The notes beneath the pieces were generated by a model. It was given only the letters and a program-made list of their open reading frames with translations. It made no database searches and was not told the origin of the DNA. A stretch of 9,304 nt of DNA from Dehalococcoidales bacterium (lineage in GTDB: Bacteria; Chloroflexota; Dehalococcoidia; E44-bin15), in contig JAAXQM010000281.1 in NCBI GenBank assembly GCA_012974295.1, forward strand, positions 1 to 9,304. Reading direction: 5' to 3'. This document shows, one piece after another, positions 1 through 5,821 of the stretch. Position 1 is the first letter of the stretch, and each line of letters begins with the position of its first letter. The translations under genes and the position numbers were made by a program.

Positions 1-59
1 GTATCCTGCACCTCTCCTTCAGCAGTCTCTATTAAGATATTATTCATACCAAGCAACAT
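1..59 (-). CDS. Possible 5' end of a divergent gene (partial, weak)
   Basis: The minus strand is open from an ATG at 59-57 (with a second in-frame ATG at 47-45) to the window edge, reading MNNILIETAEGEVQD from the second start. If real, it would be a gene diverging from the corrinoid cluster, with the inverted repeat at 73-108 lying between the two. Neither ATG has a convincing ribosome binding site, the stretch is only 19 codons, and all three plus-strand frames are also open at the window edge. This is a possibility only; no family can be assigned. Confidence 0.2.
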   Translation of the reverse strand, partial: MLLGMNNILIETAEGEVQD

Positions 60-72
60 AATTATTAACGCT

Positions 73-108
73 TAGGCATGGTCAATCTAGACGGATTGAC
101 CATGCCTA
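73..108. promoter_or_regulatory. Perfect 15-bp inverted repeat, candidate operator
   Basis: The left arm TAGGCATGGTCAATC (73-87) and right arm GATTGACCATGCCTA (94-108) are exact reverse complements separated by six bases (TAGACG). The right arm contains the TTGACC that serves as the -35 element of the promoter for the downstream cluster, so a protein bound here would compete with RNA polymerase. No T-run follows on either strand, which argues against an intrinsic terminator. The arms are flanked by two copies of TATTAAC (63-69 and 109-115). The regulator is not encoded in the window. The repeat itself is certain; the operator role is inferred from its position. Confidence 0.7.
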
Positions 109-125
109 TATTAACATCGTATAAT
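96..125 (+). promoter_or_regulatory. Sigma70-type promoter of the corrinoid cluster
   Basis: A TTGACC -35 element (96-101, five of six consensus bases) is followed after 18 bases by a perfect TATAAT (120-125). Transcription would begin near 132, giving a leader of only about 16 bases before the ATG at 148. The ribosome binding site AAGGAGG (135-141) sits six bases upstream of that ATG. The -35 lies inside the inverted repeat at 73-108. The likely transcript covers at least the three overlapping genes to 3748. Confidence 0.65.
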
Positions 126-147
126 CGCGCCTATAAGGAGGTTCAAG

Positions 148-786
148 ATGGCAGAAGAACTAACTGCAGCTCTCGTCGACTTCAGGAAGGAAGAAGTCAT
201 TGAGGCCGTGAAGAGTAGAGCCGAGAGAGGCGAGAGCCCGGTCCAGATCCTCGCGGAGTGCCGACGGGGCATGACCATAGTGGGCGAGCGTTTTCAGACG
301 GGCGAGTACTTCCTCGCCGAGCTAATGCTGTCCGGTGAGATTTTTAAGGGTGCGATGGCCATCCTCGAACCATACCTGGCCAAGACCAACCCCTCCAAGC
401 CACTAGGCAAGGTTGTACTCGCCACATTGAAGGGCGACATCCACGACCTGGGTAAGGACATCGTTGCTATCATGCTCAAGGCCCAGGGCTTCGAGGTATA
501 TAACCTAGGGGTTGATGTGTCTCCGAATATAGTGATTGACAAAGTGAAGGAGACAACGCCAGATTTCGTCGGATTCTCAGCGCTGATAACCACTGCCTTC
601 GATAGTATGAAACAGACCGCGATTATGTTACAGGAGGCAGGCCTTAGAGAGCAGTTTAAGCTAATGGTCGGTGGAGGTGTCACTACTCCGGCCGTCAAAG
701 AGTATGTGGGGGCTGACTTTCAAACCACAGATGCAACGGAAGGAGTAGCCTATTGCATTGAGGTAATGAAAGGAGATCAGCGATGA
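148..786 (+). CDS. Corrinoid (B12-binding) methyl-carrier protein, copy 1
   Basis: This is a methyl carrier of the MtaC/MtbC/MttC type: its bound cobamide accepts a methyl group from a substrate and passes it to an acceptor through a partner methyltransferase, in the cytoplasm. Residues 1-85 form the helical cap domain (GERFQTGEYFLAEL and the following SGEIFKGAM are typical). From about residue 88 comes the Rossmann-like cobalamin domain with the D97-x-H99-x-x-G102 motif, in which His99 should be the lower cobalt ligand, then a GFSALITT segment and the GGG near residue 175 that cradle the nucleotide tail. At 212 residues it has normal family length and is complete. The start is fixed by AAGGAGG six bases upstream. 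Its stop overlaps the next gene as ATGA, implying translational coupling to its likely methyltransferase partner. The methyl donor is not evident. Confidence 0.93.
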   Translation: MAEELTAALVDFRKEEVIEAVKSRAERGESPVQILAECRRGMTIVGERFQTGEYFLAELMLSGEIFKGAMAILEPYLAKTNPSKPLGKVVLATLKGDIHDLGKDIVAIMLKAQGFEVYNLGVDVSPNIVIDKVKETTPDFVGFSALITTAFDSMKQTAIMLQEAGLREQFKLMVGGGVTTPAVKEYVGADFQTTDATEGVAYCIEVMKGDQR

Positions 787-1943
787 AGGGTGAAACTATG
801 AACTCCCTGGAAAGAGTCTCGGCTGCCATCCAGCTAGAGAAGCCAGATCGCGTCCCGATCGCTATCCTGGCAACGGCAGCACCCTTTGCTCGAATAACAG
901 GCATCACTAATGCAGAGTTTTACAGAAACGAAGATAAAGCACTCGCTGCCATATTGAAGGTATTCGAGGATGTTGGAGGGTGGGACCTGGACCTCGGCAG
1001 CCTCACTGGCAAGTCGATAATGATGAGTAAAACAATAATGACACTGGCCCTCGGGCTCAGGCTGGCTTATCCCGGTATGGACCTGCCCGACGACTACGCT
1101 TACCAGGCGTGTGAAGAGGAAGTACTGAAGCCTGAGGACTACGACATCATAGCAGAGATAGGCTGGGAGAAGTTTATGACCGAGGACTTCCTGTTCCGCA
1201 TTTTAGATATCACGCCAGCGGAGCTTACCAAAATAATGAACGAGTTGCTCCCTATTTTCTTCAGGGGCATGGAGGAATGGGCGAAACGCGGGGTGGTTAC
1301 CATGTATCCTCCCACACTTTTTACGTGCCACCCTTTTTTCAGGCTCTCACTCGGCCGTTCTATGGTCAAATTTACCGAAGACTTATACTACACTCCCGAC
1401 ATTGCAGAGAAGGCATTAAAGAAAATAACGAGCGAGTTCATCGAGACCACTATCAATGGTTCAAAAATCTTCGATAACAAGATTACGCTGGTTGTTGAGG
1501 AACGCGCCGGAGGCTTCTTCTATCCCCCTAAAATATTCGAGCGCTTCTGGTGGCCATATACAAAGGAGATAGTAGATGCTATGTGGTCCGAGGGTATCGT
1601 TACCTGGTTCCACCTGGATACAGACTGGGGGAAAAACATCCACTACTTCAAGCAACTGCCGCGGGGCTCCGTGGTTCTAGCGCTCGATGGCACTACGGAT
1701 ATCTTCGCTGCCAAAGAGGTACTTCGCAATCACGCCTGTCTCTGTGGTGATGTACACCCCGCGCTGCTGTCCATCGGGAAGCCGGAAGAGGTGGAGGCTT
1801 ACTGTAAAAAGCTAATTGATGAAGTTGGTGGAGATGGCGGATTTATATTGAGCTCTGGCTGTGAGCTCCCCGCTGTCATCAAAGCGGAGAATCTTAAGGC
1901 CATGATCCGAACGGGTAAAACCTACGAACTCGCTAAGAAGTGA
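783..1943 (+). CDS. UroD/MtaA-family methyltransferase-like protein, H-x-D variant
   Basis: This belongs to the uroporphyrinogen decarboxylase-like superfamily (COG0407), whose members beside corrinoid proteins are usually zinc-dependent methyltransferases rather than haem-pathway enzymes. The N-terminal ERVSAAIQLEKPDRVPIA block and the C-terminal GDGGFILSSGCELP block are typical. Known MtaA/MtbA enzymes bind zinc through an H-x-C pair plus a later cysteine. Here the pair reads H277-L-D279 (in HLDTDW), while the late C360 is kept, so metal ligation must differ. GenBank-type names for this subgroup are usually just 'uroporphyrinogen decarboxylase family'. The start at 783 has AAAGGAG seven bases upstream and overlaps the previous stop; an in-frame ATG at 798 matches the usual family N-terminus and is an alternative (381 residues). 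It overlaps the activator gene by four bases. Which half-reaction it performs is unknown. Confidence 0.85.
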   Translation: MKGETMNSLERVSAAIQLEKPDRVPIAILATAAPFARITGITNAEFYRNEDKALAAILKVFEDVGGWDLDLGSLTGKSIMMSKTIMTLALGLRLAYPGMDLPDDYAYQACEEEVLKPEDYDIIAEIGWEKFMTEDFLFRILDITPAELTKIMNELLPIFFRGMEEWAKRGVVTMYPPTLFTCHPFFRLSLGRSMVKFTEDLYYTPDIAEKALKKITSEFIETTINGSKIFDNKITLVVEERAGGFFYPPKIFERFWWPYTKEIVDAMWSEGIVTWFHLDTDWGKNIHYFKQLPRGSVVLALDGTTDIFAAKEVLRNHACLCGDVHPALLSIGKPEEVEAYCKKLIDEVGGDGGFILSSGCELPAVIKAENLKAMIRTGKTYELAKK

Positions 1944-3748
1944 AATTGTACAAAATTCATTTCGATCCTTTAGACCGATGCGGAGAGTGCCCTAGTGATC
2001 GATCGCTGCTGCAAGTGGCACAAGATCTTGAAATAGATCTGGTCAGCCTCTGCGGTGGCCTTGGGACATGCCACCGCTGTAAGTTACAGGTGCTAACCGG
2101 GCTAGTCTCGCCACCAACCGAAAATGAAAAAAGCACCCTATTACCGCAAGAGATCAAAGATGGCTATCGCCTCGCCTGCCAGACCTACCCGCTTGGTGAC
2201 TGTAAAGTATATGTTCCGCCTGAATCTTTAACAGCACTGCAACGGACACAGGTTGAGGGTCTGGATATCACTGTTGACCTGGATCCGCCGGTTCATTCCT
2301 ATGAAGTCGAGCTGCCATCTCCGTCCCTATCAGACCTGCGGGCTGATGCCGAGCGGATTCTAGGGATACTCTATGATCAACACCGAATTAAATGCTCTAC
2401 TATAGATATTGAAGCCCTGCGCACCCTTTCACTTCAAATCCGATCCAGTGATTGGAATATACAGGCTTCAGTGCGTGGCGACGAAGTCATAGCTATTAGC
2501 CCTCCATCGGGACAGCACCTGGGGCTCGCGTTTGATATCGGCACTACTAAGATAGCTGGTTACCTTCTAGATCTGGATAACGGTAAAACACTTGCTGCCC
2601 AGGGCATTATGAATCCTCAAATTGCATACGGTGAGGACATTATCACGCGTCTAACGTATGCCATGAAATCGCCCTCCGCTGCAGTACGACTACAAAGGTT
2701 ACTTATCGATGCACTGAACAAGTTGATCCTTGATCTCTGTACTCCCATCGAAGCTGCACCAGAGGAAATCCTAGAGGTGGTGGCTGTAGGTAATACAGCC
2801 ATACATCACTTATTACTTCGCTTGCCGGTTGCGCAACTGGCGACATCCCCTTTCCTGCCAGCGGTTAGTGATGCCATGGACATTAAAGCCCGTGATCTGG
2901 GGCTCCGTATCGCTGCGGGTGCTTATTTGCACTTACTGCCCAATATAGCCGGCTTTGTTGGTGCTGACCATGTGGCCATGTTGCTGTCTACCGGGGTCTG
3001 GCAGACTGATGGGGTGATACTGGCAATAGATATCGGTACCAACACAGAGGTCTCACTGGTAAACAATAATCATATTACATGCGTTTCCTGTGCTTCCGGC
3101 CCCGCATTCGAAGGGGGCCACATCAAGTATGGCATGAGAGCATCACCTGGCGCTATTGAAAGATTACGGCTGACAGATGATAGGGTGGAATATCAGACCA
3201 TCGCTGGATCCCCCCCTACTGGCCTTTGCGGATCGGGTATTCTGGATGCAATGGCCCAGCTCTACCTGGCAGGAGTTCTCAACACCAGGGGGAGGATGGG
3301 CAATCACCAGCGAGTTAGCACAAGCGATGGGCAACGCGAGTTCGTGATTGTTAGCAAGCAGGAGCGAGATGGGCAACCAGCGATTACTCTTACTCAGAGT
3401 GATATAAGGGAATTACAGTTGGCCAAGGGTGCCATACGCACCGGTATTCAAGCGCTACTGGAGTCAGAGGGCCGCGACGAACAGGATATCGAAAAGGTAG
3501 TTATCGCCGGTGCTTTTGGCACATACATAGATATTGCGAGCGCAATTACAATTGGTATGTTACCGCCGTTGCCCCTGGATCGCTTTCTACAGGTGGGGAA
3601 CGCCGCTGGCATGGGAGCCAAGATGGCCCTTCTCTCAAGCAGTAAGCGGCTCGACGCACAAAAGATTGCCCGGCGAGTGGAGTATATCGAACTGACCACA
3701 ATCCATGATTTCAATCGTATTTTTATGAAGGCGATTTCTATTGGATAG
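1940..3748 (+). CDS. Reductive activator of corrinoid proteins (RACo/RamA-like, ASKHA ATPase with [2Fe-2S])
   Basis: Corrinoid methyl carriers are occasionally oxidised to inactive Co(II); proteins of this family use ATP hydrolysis and an iron-sulfur cluster to return them to Co(I). Residues 1-100 are a plant-type ferredoxin domain with ligands C38-x5-C44-x2-C47 and C80. A linker follows. The actin-like ATPase core (DUF4445) then starts with FDIGTT (198-203), continues with VAVGNTAIHHLLL, NIAGFVGADHVA, a second IDIGTN (363-368), GPAFEG, GLCGSGILDA and AGAFGTYIDIASAITIG. At 602 residues, with an N-terminal [2Fe-2S], it matches bacterial RACo-type activators rather than methanogen RamA. It starts with GTG in a GTGA overlap with the preceding gene and has only a weak binding site, so translational coupling is likely. 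An additional C14-x2-C17 pair is unusual. It probably serves both corrinoid proteins in the window. Confidence 0.92.
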   Translation: MKLYKIHFDPLDRCGECPSDRSLLQVAQDLEIDLVSLCGGLGTCHRCKLQVLTGLVSPPTENEKSTLLPQEIKDGYRLACQTYPLGDCKVYVPPESLTALQRTQVEGLDITVDLDPPVHSYEVELPSPSLSDLRADAERILGILYDQHRIKCSTIDIEALRTLSLQIRSSDWNIQASVRGDEVIAISPPSGQHLGLAFDIGTTKIAGYLLDLDNGKTLAAQGIMNPQIAYGEDIITRLTYAMKSPSAAVRLQRLLIDALNKLILDLCTPIEAAPEEILEVVAVGNTAIHHLLLRLPVAQLATSPFLPAVSDAMDIKARDLGLRIAAGAYLHLLPNIAGFVGADHVAMLLSTGVWQTDGVILAIDIGTNTEVSLVNNNHITCVSCASGPAFEGGHIKYGMRASPGAIERLRLTDDRVEYQTIAGSPPTGLCGSGILDAMAQLYLAGVLNTRGRMGNHQRVSTSDGQREFVIVSKQERDGQPAITLTQSDIRELQLAKGAIRTGIQALLESEGRDEQDIEKVVIAGAFGTYIDIASAITIGMLPPLPLDRFLQVGNAAGMGAKMALLSSSKRLDAQKIARRVEYIELTTIHDFNRIFMKAISIG

Positions 3749-3871
3749 GATATAGTTTCATTTATCGATTATCCTAGAGCCTATGCTGTTCATAAAGAGA
3801 TGCTAATATATAATTGAATCCGACGTATTTTACATATACAATTCTAAGCTAATAACAGCAGGGGGTTGATA
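3749..3871 (+). promoter_or_regulatory. AT-rich gap between the two methyltransferase units, possible weak promoter
   Basis: No gene fits in this 123-base gap. A perfect TATAAT occurs at 3809-3814, but no good -35 stands 16-18 bases upstream (best is TGTTCA at 3787-3792), so an activator-dependent or weak promoter is possible. A 7-bp inverted repeat, TAGGATA (3746-3752) with TATCCTA (3770-3776), overlaps the stop codon of the activator gene; its 17-base loop and absent T-run make it a poor terminator. Read-through from the first promoter into the second pair is therefore also possible. AGGGGG at 3860-3865 is the ribosome binding site of the next gene. Confidence 0.3.
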
Positions 3872-4516
3872 ATGGCAAACGACATCCTTGAAAAGATGAA
3901 AAGCTCACTACTCGACCTGGACATGGATGCCACGATAGAGAATGTCAATTCGATAATTAGAAGTGATGGCACGGTATCCGTTCAGGAAGCCATTGACGCC
4001 ATTTCTGAGGCGTTGCAGGTAGTGGGAAAAAGGTTTCAAGATGGGGATTGGTTCTTGACCGAGTTGGTTTACTCAGGAGAAATAGCCAAAGCGGCAATGG
4101 AGTTGCTATCACCGCTGTTGGCAGTCGGAACATCGCAACAATTGGGTACCATTGCGGTTGGTACTGTAGCTGGTGACTTGCATGATCTTGGCAAGAACAT
4201 TTTCATTAACTTCGCCAGGAGCGCGGGCTTCGAGGTTATAGACCTTGGTGTCGATGTGGCTAAAGAGAAGTTTATCGGTGCCGTCAAAGAGCATAGCCCT
4301 CTGGTGCTGGGGATGTCCTGTCTGCTTACAGTTACGGCCGGAGAGATAGGTAAGGTTATCGAAGAACTGATCAACCAGGGCCTTAGAGACAAGATTAAAG
4401 TCATTATAGGAGGTGCTTGCCTCACTGCAGGGTTTGCCAAAGATGTGGATGCGGATGCGTTTGCACCCGACGCCGTTACAGGCACCGATATTATAAGGAA
4501 GTGGATCACATTGTAA
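3872..4516 (+). CDS. Corrinoid (B12-binding) methyl-carrier protein, copy 2
   Basis: A second complete cobamide methyl carrier, 214 residues, of the same family as the one at 148-786 but clearly diverged. The helical cap (about residues 1-90) contains GKRFQDGDWFLTELVYSGEI. The cobalamin domain contains D102-x-H104-x-x-G107 with His104 as predicted lower cobalt ligand, a GMSCLLTVT segment, and GGA near residue 184. The ATG at 3872 is preferred over an in-frame TTG at 3866, because AGGGGG (3860-3865) directly abuts that TTG but is six bases from the ATG. The stop codon TAA shares its last A with the ATG of the next gene (TAATG), so the two products are likely made together and work as a pair. 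Divergence from copy 1 suggests a different partner or donor rather than simple dosage, which is inference. Confidence 0.93.
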   Translation: MANDILEKMKSSLLDLDMDATIENVNSIIRSDGTVSVQEAIDAISEALQVVGKRFQDGDWFLTELVYSGEIAKAAMELLSPLLAVGTSQQLGTIAVGTVAGDLHDLGKNIFINFARSAGFEVIDLGVDVAKEKFIGAVKEHSPLVLGMSCLLTVTAGEIGKVIEELINQGLRDKIKVIIGGACLTAGFAKDVDADAFAPDAVTGTDIIRKWITL

Positions 4517-5685
4517 TGGATTTCAAAGAGCGCATACTTACCACCATGAACCATGAAGAGCCGGACCGCGTGCCTGTCATGGGTCTTATCATGGATCCAA
4601 CCACCGTGAATCAAATCAATGGAAAAAAGCCCATCGATTTTGTGGGCATGTTGAAAAAACCGCTATTGAAGCATATCATCAGGTACTTGATGAACACGAA
4701 CTGGTTGTGGAGCAAGATTTACGATGGTAATTTCTCAGGTTCACTGGAAGGTGCAATCAAACTGGGCTTTGATGCGAATTGGGTGATTTACCAGTTAATG
4801 AAACTCTGTAAGGAGCCTGAATCTACACTGGGAGTGGCCTTTCATGACATATATGGACGTGTCTGGGAACTGGACGCTGATGATAACGGCAACTTGATGG
4901 TCAACTACAGTCGTGGGCTTCTCACGACTGAGGAACAGTGGCATGACTGGGTTGAGGAAAATACCCCACTATTTGAAACGTCAGTGAAAAATGCCACCAG
5001 GTTTTACCAAGAGCTGACGGAACAACATGGCGATAGAATTTTCCCTTTTTGCTACGCCGCACCGGGGATATTTGAAAACAGCTGGCAGCCAATTGGGTTC
5101 GTTAACTTCACAAAGTTTATCTATCAAAAGCCGGAGTTTGTGAGAAAGGTTATTGATTTTCAAACCGATCTATTCATCAGGCACTTAGATGCTGCCATGA
5201 AACCTGGCCTAGAAGTGGTGTTCGCGGGTGATGATTTAGGGCAGAAAACGGGGCCACTTATGCGCCCGGAACTTGTTGAGAAACTGTATGGGGATAGCTA
5301 TAGACGAGTTGCCGAACGTGTACACGCGCAGAACAAGAAACTTATCTGGCACTCTTGTGGAAACATCTATCAGCTACTGGATAAATTTGTCGAGTGGGGC
5401 TTTGACGGCATAATAACCATGGAGCCTACTGCTGGTATGGACCTGGGAAAAGTAAGGGAACAGGTAGGACACAAACTTGTTCTCATCGGCAACCTGGATG
5501 TTTCCTATCTACTGGTAAAGGGCACCCAACAGGAAATAGAGGATGCTGTTAAAAAGGCTATAAAAGATGCTGCCAAAGGTGGAGGTTATATCTTGTCGGC
5601 AAGCCACTCACATCCATATGTAGATGCCACCAGACTGAAATGGATGGTTGAAGCGGCGCATAAATACGGCAAATATCCAATGTGA
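4516..5685 (+). CDS. UroD/MtaA-family methyltransferase-like protein, H-x-C...H variant
   Basis: A 389-residue member of the uroporphyrinogen decarboxylase-like superfamily (COG0407), expected to move a methyl group to or from the corrinoid protein encoded just before it. The N-terminus MDFKERILTTMNHEEPDRVP is the standard family opening and fixes the start: an upstream in-frame ATG at 4417 would add 33 cysteine- and arginine-rich residues that are out-of-frame translation of the corrinoid gene. The H279-S-C281-G motif is the expected zinc-binding pair of MtaA/MtbA-type enzymes. The late position, cysteine in those enzymes, is in a SASHSHP segment here (H364, H366), as in many uncharacterised COG0407 proteins. 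AAGGAA at 4495-4500 is a rather distant binding site, so coupling through TAATG probably matters. It is only distantly similar to the UroD-family protein at 783-1943. Methyltransferase activity is inferred from context. Confidence 0.88.
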   Translation: MDFKERILTTMNHEEPDRVPVMGLIMDPTTVNQINGKKPIDFVGMLKKPLLKHIIRYLMNTNWLWSKIYDGNFSGSLEGAIKLGFDANWVIYQLMKLCKEPESTLGVAFHDIYGRVWELDADDNGNLMVNYSRGLLTTEEQWHDWVEENTPLFETSVKNATRFYQELTEQHGDRIFPFCYAAPGIFENSWQPIGFVNFTKFIYQKPEFVRKVIDFQTDLFIRHLDAAMKPGLEVVFAGDDLGQKTGPLMRPELVEKLYGDSYRRVAERVHAQNKKLIWHSCGNIYQLLDKFVEWGFDGIITMEPTAGMDLGKVREQVGHKLVLIGNLDVSYLLVKGTQQEIEDAVKKAIKDAAKGGGYILSASHSHPYVDATRLKWMVEAAHKYGKYPM

Positions 5686-5705
5686 TCTCCGCCATTTCAA
5701 CGTGG

Positions 5706-5719
5706 TTATCCATGGATAA
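5706..5719. promoter_or_regulatory. 14-bp perfect palindrome, candidate regulator site
   Basis: TTATCCATGGATAA is its own reverse complement with no spacer. Its centre lies about 60 bases upstream of the transcription start predicted from the promoter at 5737-5765, a spacing typical of activator sites. The palindrome is plain in the sequence; the role is inferred. Confidence 0.4.
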
Positions 5720-5736
5720 TAATATCATTAGCCTGC

Positions 5737-5765
5737 TTGAACATTAAAAAGATTAGCGATATCAT
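5737..5765 (+). promoter_or_regulatory. Candidate promoter of the molybdopterin enzyme gene
   Basis: TTGAAC (5737-5742, four of six consensus bases) is followed after exactly 17 bases by TATCAT (5760-5765, five of six). Transcription would begin near 5772, leaving a leader of about 50 bases that contains the hairpin at 5788-5805. With no clear terminator after the gene ending at 5685, read-through from upstream may add to expression. Confidence 0.45.
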
Positions 5766-5787
5766 TCTAGGTGATCAGAATTGGGGA

Positions 5788-5814
5788 GTAGGAAATCTTT
5801 CCTACAGAAAGGAG
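5788..5814 (+). promoter_or_regulatory. Hairpin-forming repeat next to the ribosome binding site
   Basis: GTAGGAAA (5788-5795) and TTTCCTAC (5798-5805) are exact reverse complements two bases apart; as RNA this would form a six- or seven-pair stem with the middle bases as loop. CTTTC (5797-5801) can instead pair with GAAAG (5807-5811), which overlaps the ribosome binding site AAAGGAG (5808-5814). The two pairings exclude each other. AAAGGAG is seven bases from the GTG at 5822 and supports that start. The repeat could equally be a DNA operator. Confidence 0.35.
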
Positions 5815-5821
5815 TATCCAG

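Noticed and set aside
73..108. Inverted repeat as an intrinsic terminator
   Set aside because: No T-run follows the stem on either strand and the repeat overlaps a -35 element, so an operator is the better reading.
783..1943. Calling the UroD-family proteins haem-pathway uroporphyrinogen decarboxylase (hemE)
   Set aside because: They are overlapped with corrinoid protein genes, there are two of them, and the C-terminal metal-binding segments are those of methyltransferase relatives rather than the decarboxylase.
3746..3776. TAGGATA/TATCCTA repeat as a terminator after the activator gene
   Set aside because: The stem is only seven A/T-rich pairs with a 17-base loop and no T-run.
3746..3817. 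Possible pyrrolysine (TAG) read-through at the end of the corrinoid activator gene
   Set aside because: The frame stays open for 22 codons after the TAG, but the activator already ends at the usual family C-terminus and the extension has no family character.
3866..3871. TTG start for the second corrinoid protein
   Set aside because: The ribosome binding site AGGGGG directly abuts this TTG, leaving no spacer; the ATG at 3872 has a normal six-base spacing.
4417..4515. Upstream ATG extending the second UroD-family protein by 33 residues
   Set aside because: The extra residues are an out-of-frame reading of the corrinoid gene, rich in Cys and Arg, and the family N-terminus starts at the ATG at 4516.
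4069..4614. 181-residue open frame on the minus strand over the second corrinoid gene
   Set aside because: It lies fully antisense to a well-conserved family gene and its start, has no recognisable domain, and a similar antisense frame occurs over the first corrinoid gene (294-698). This is a by-product of codon composition.
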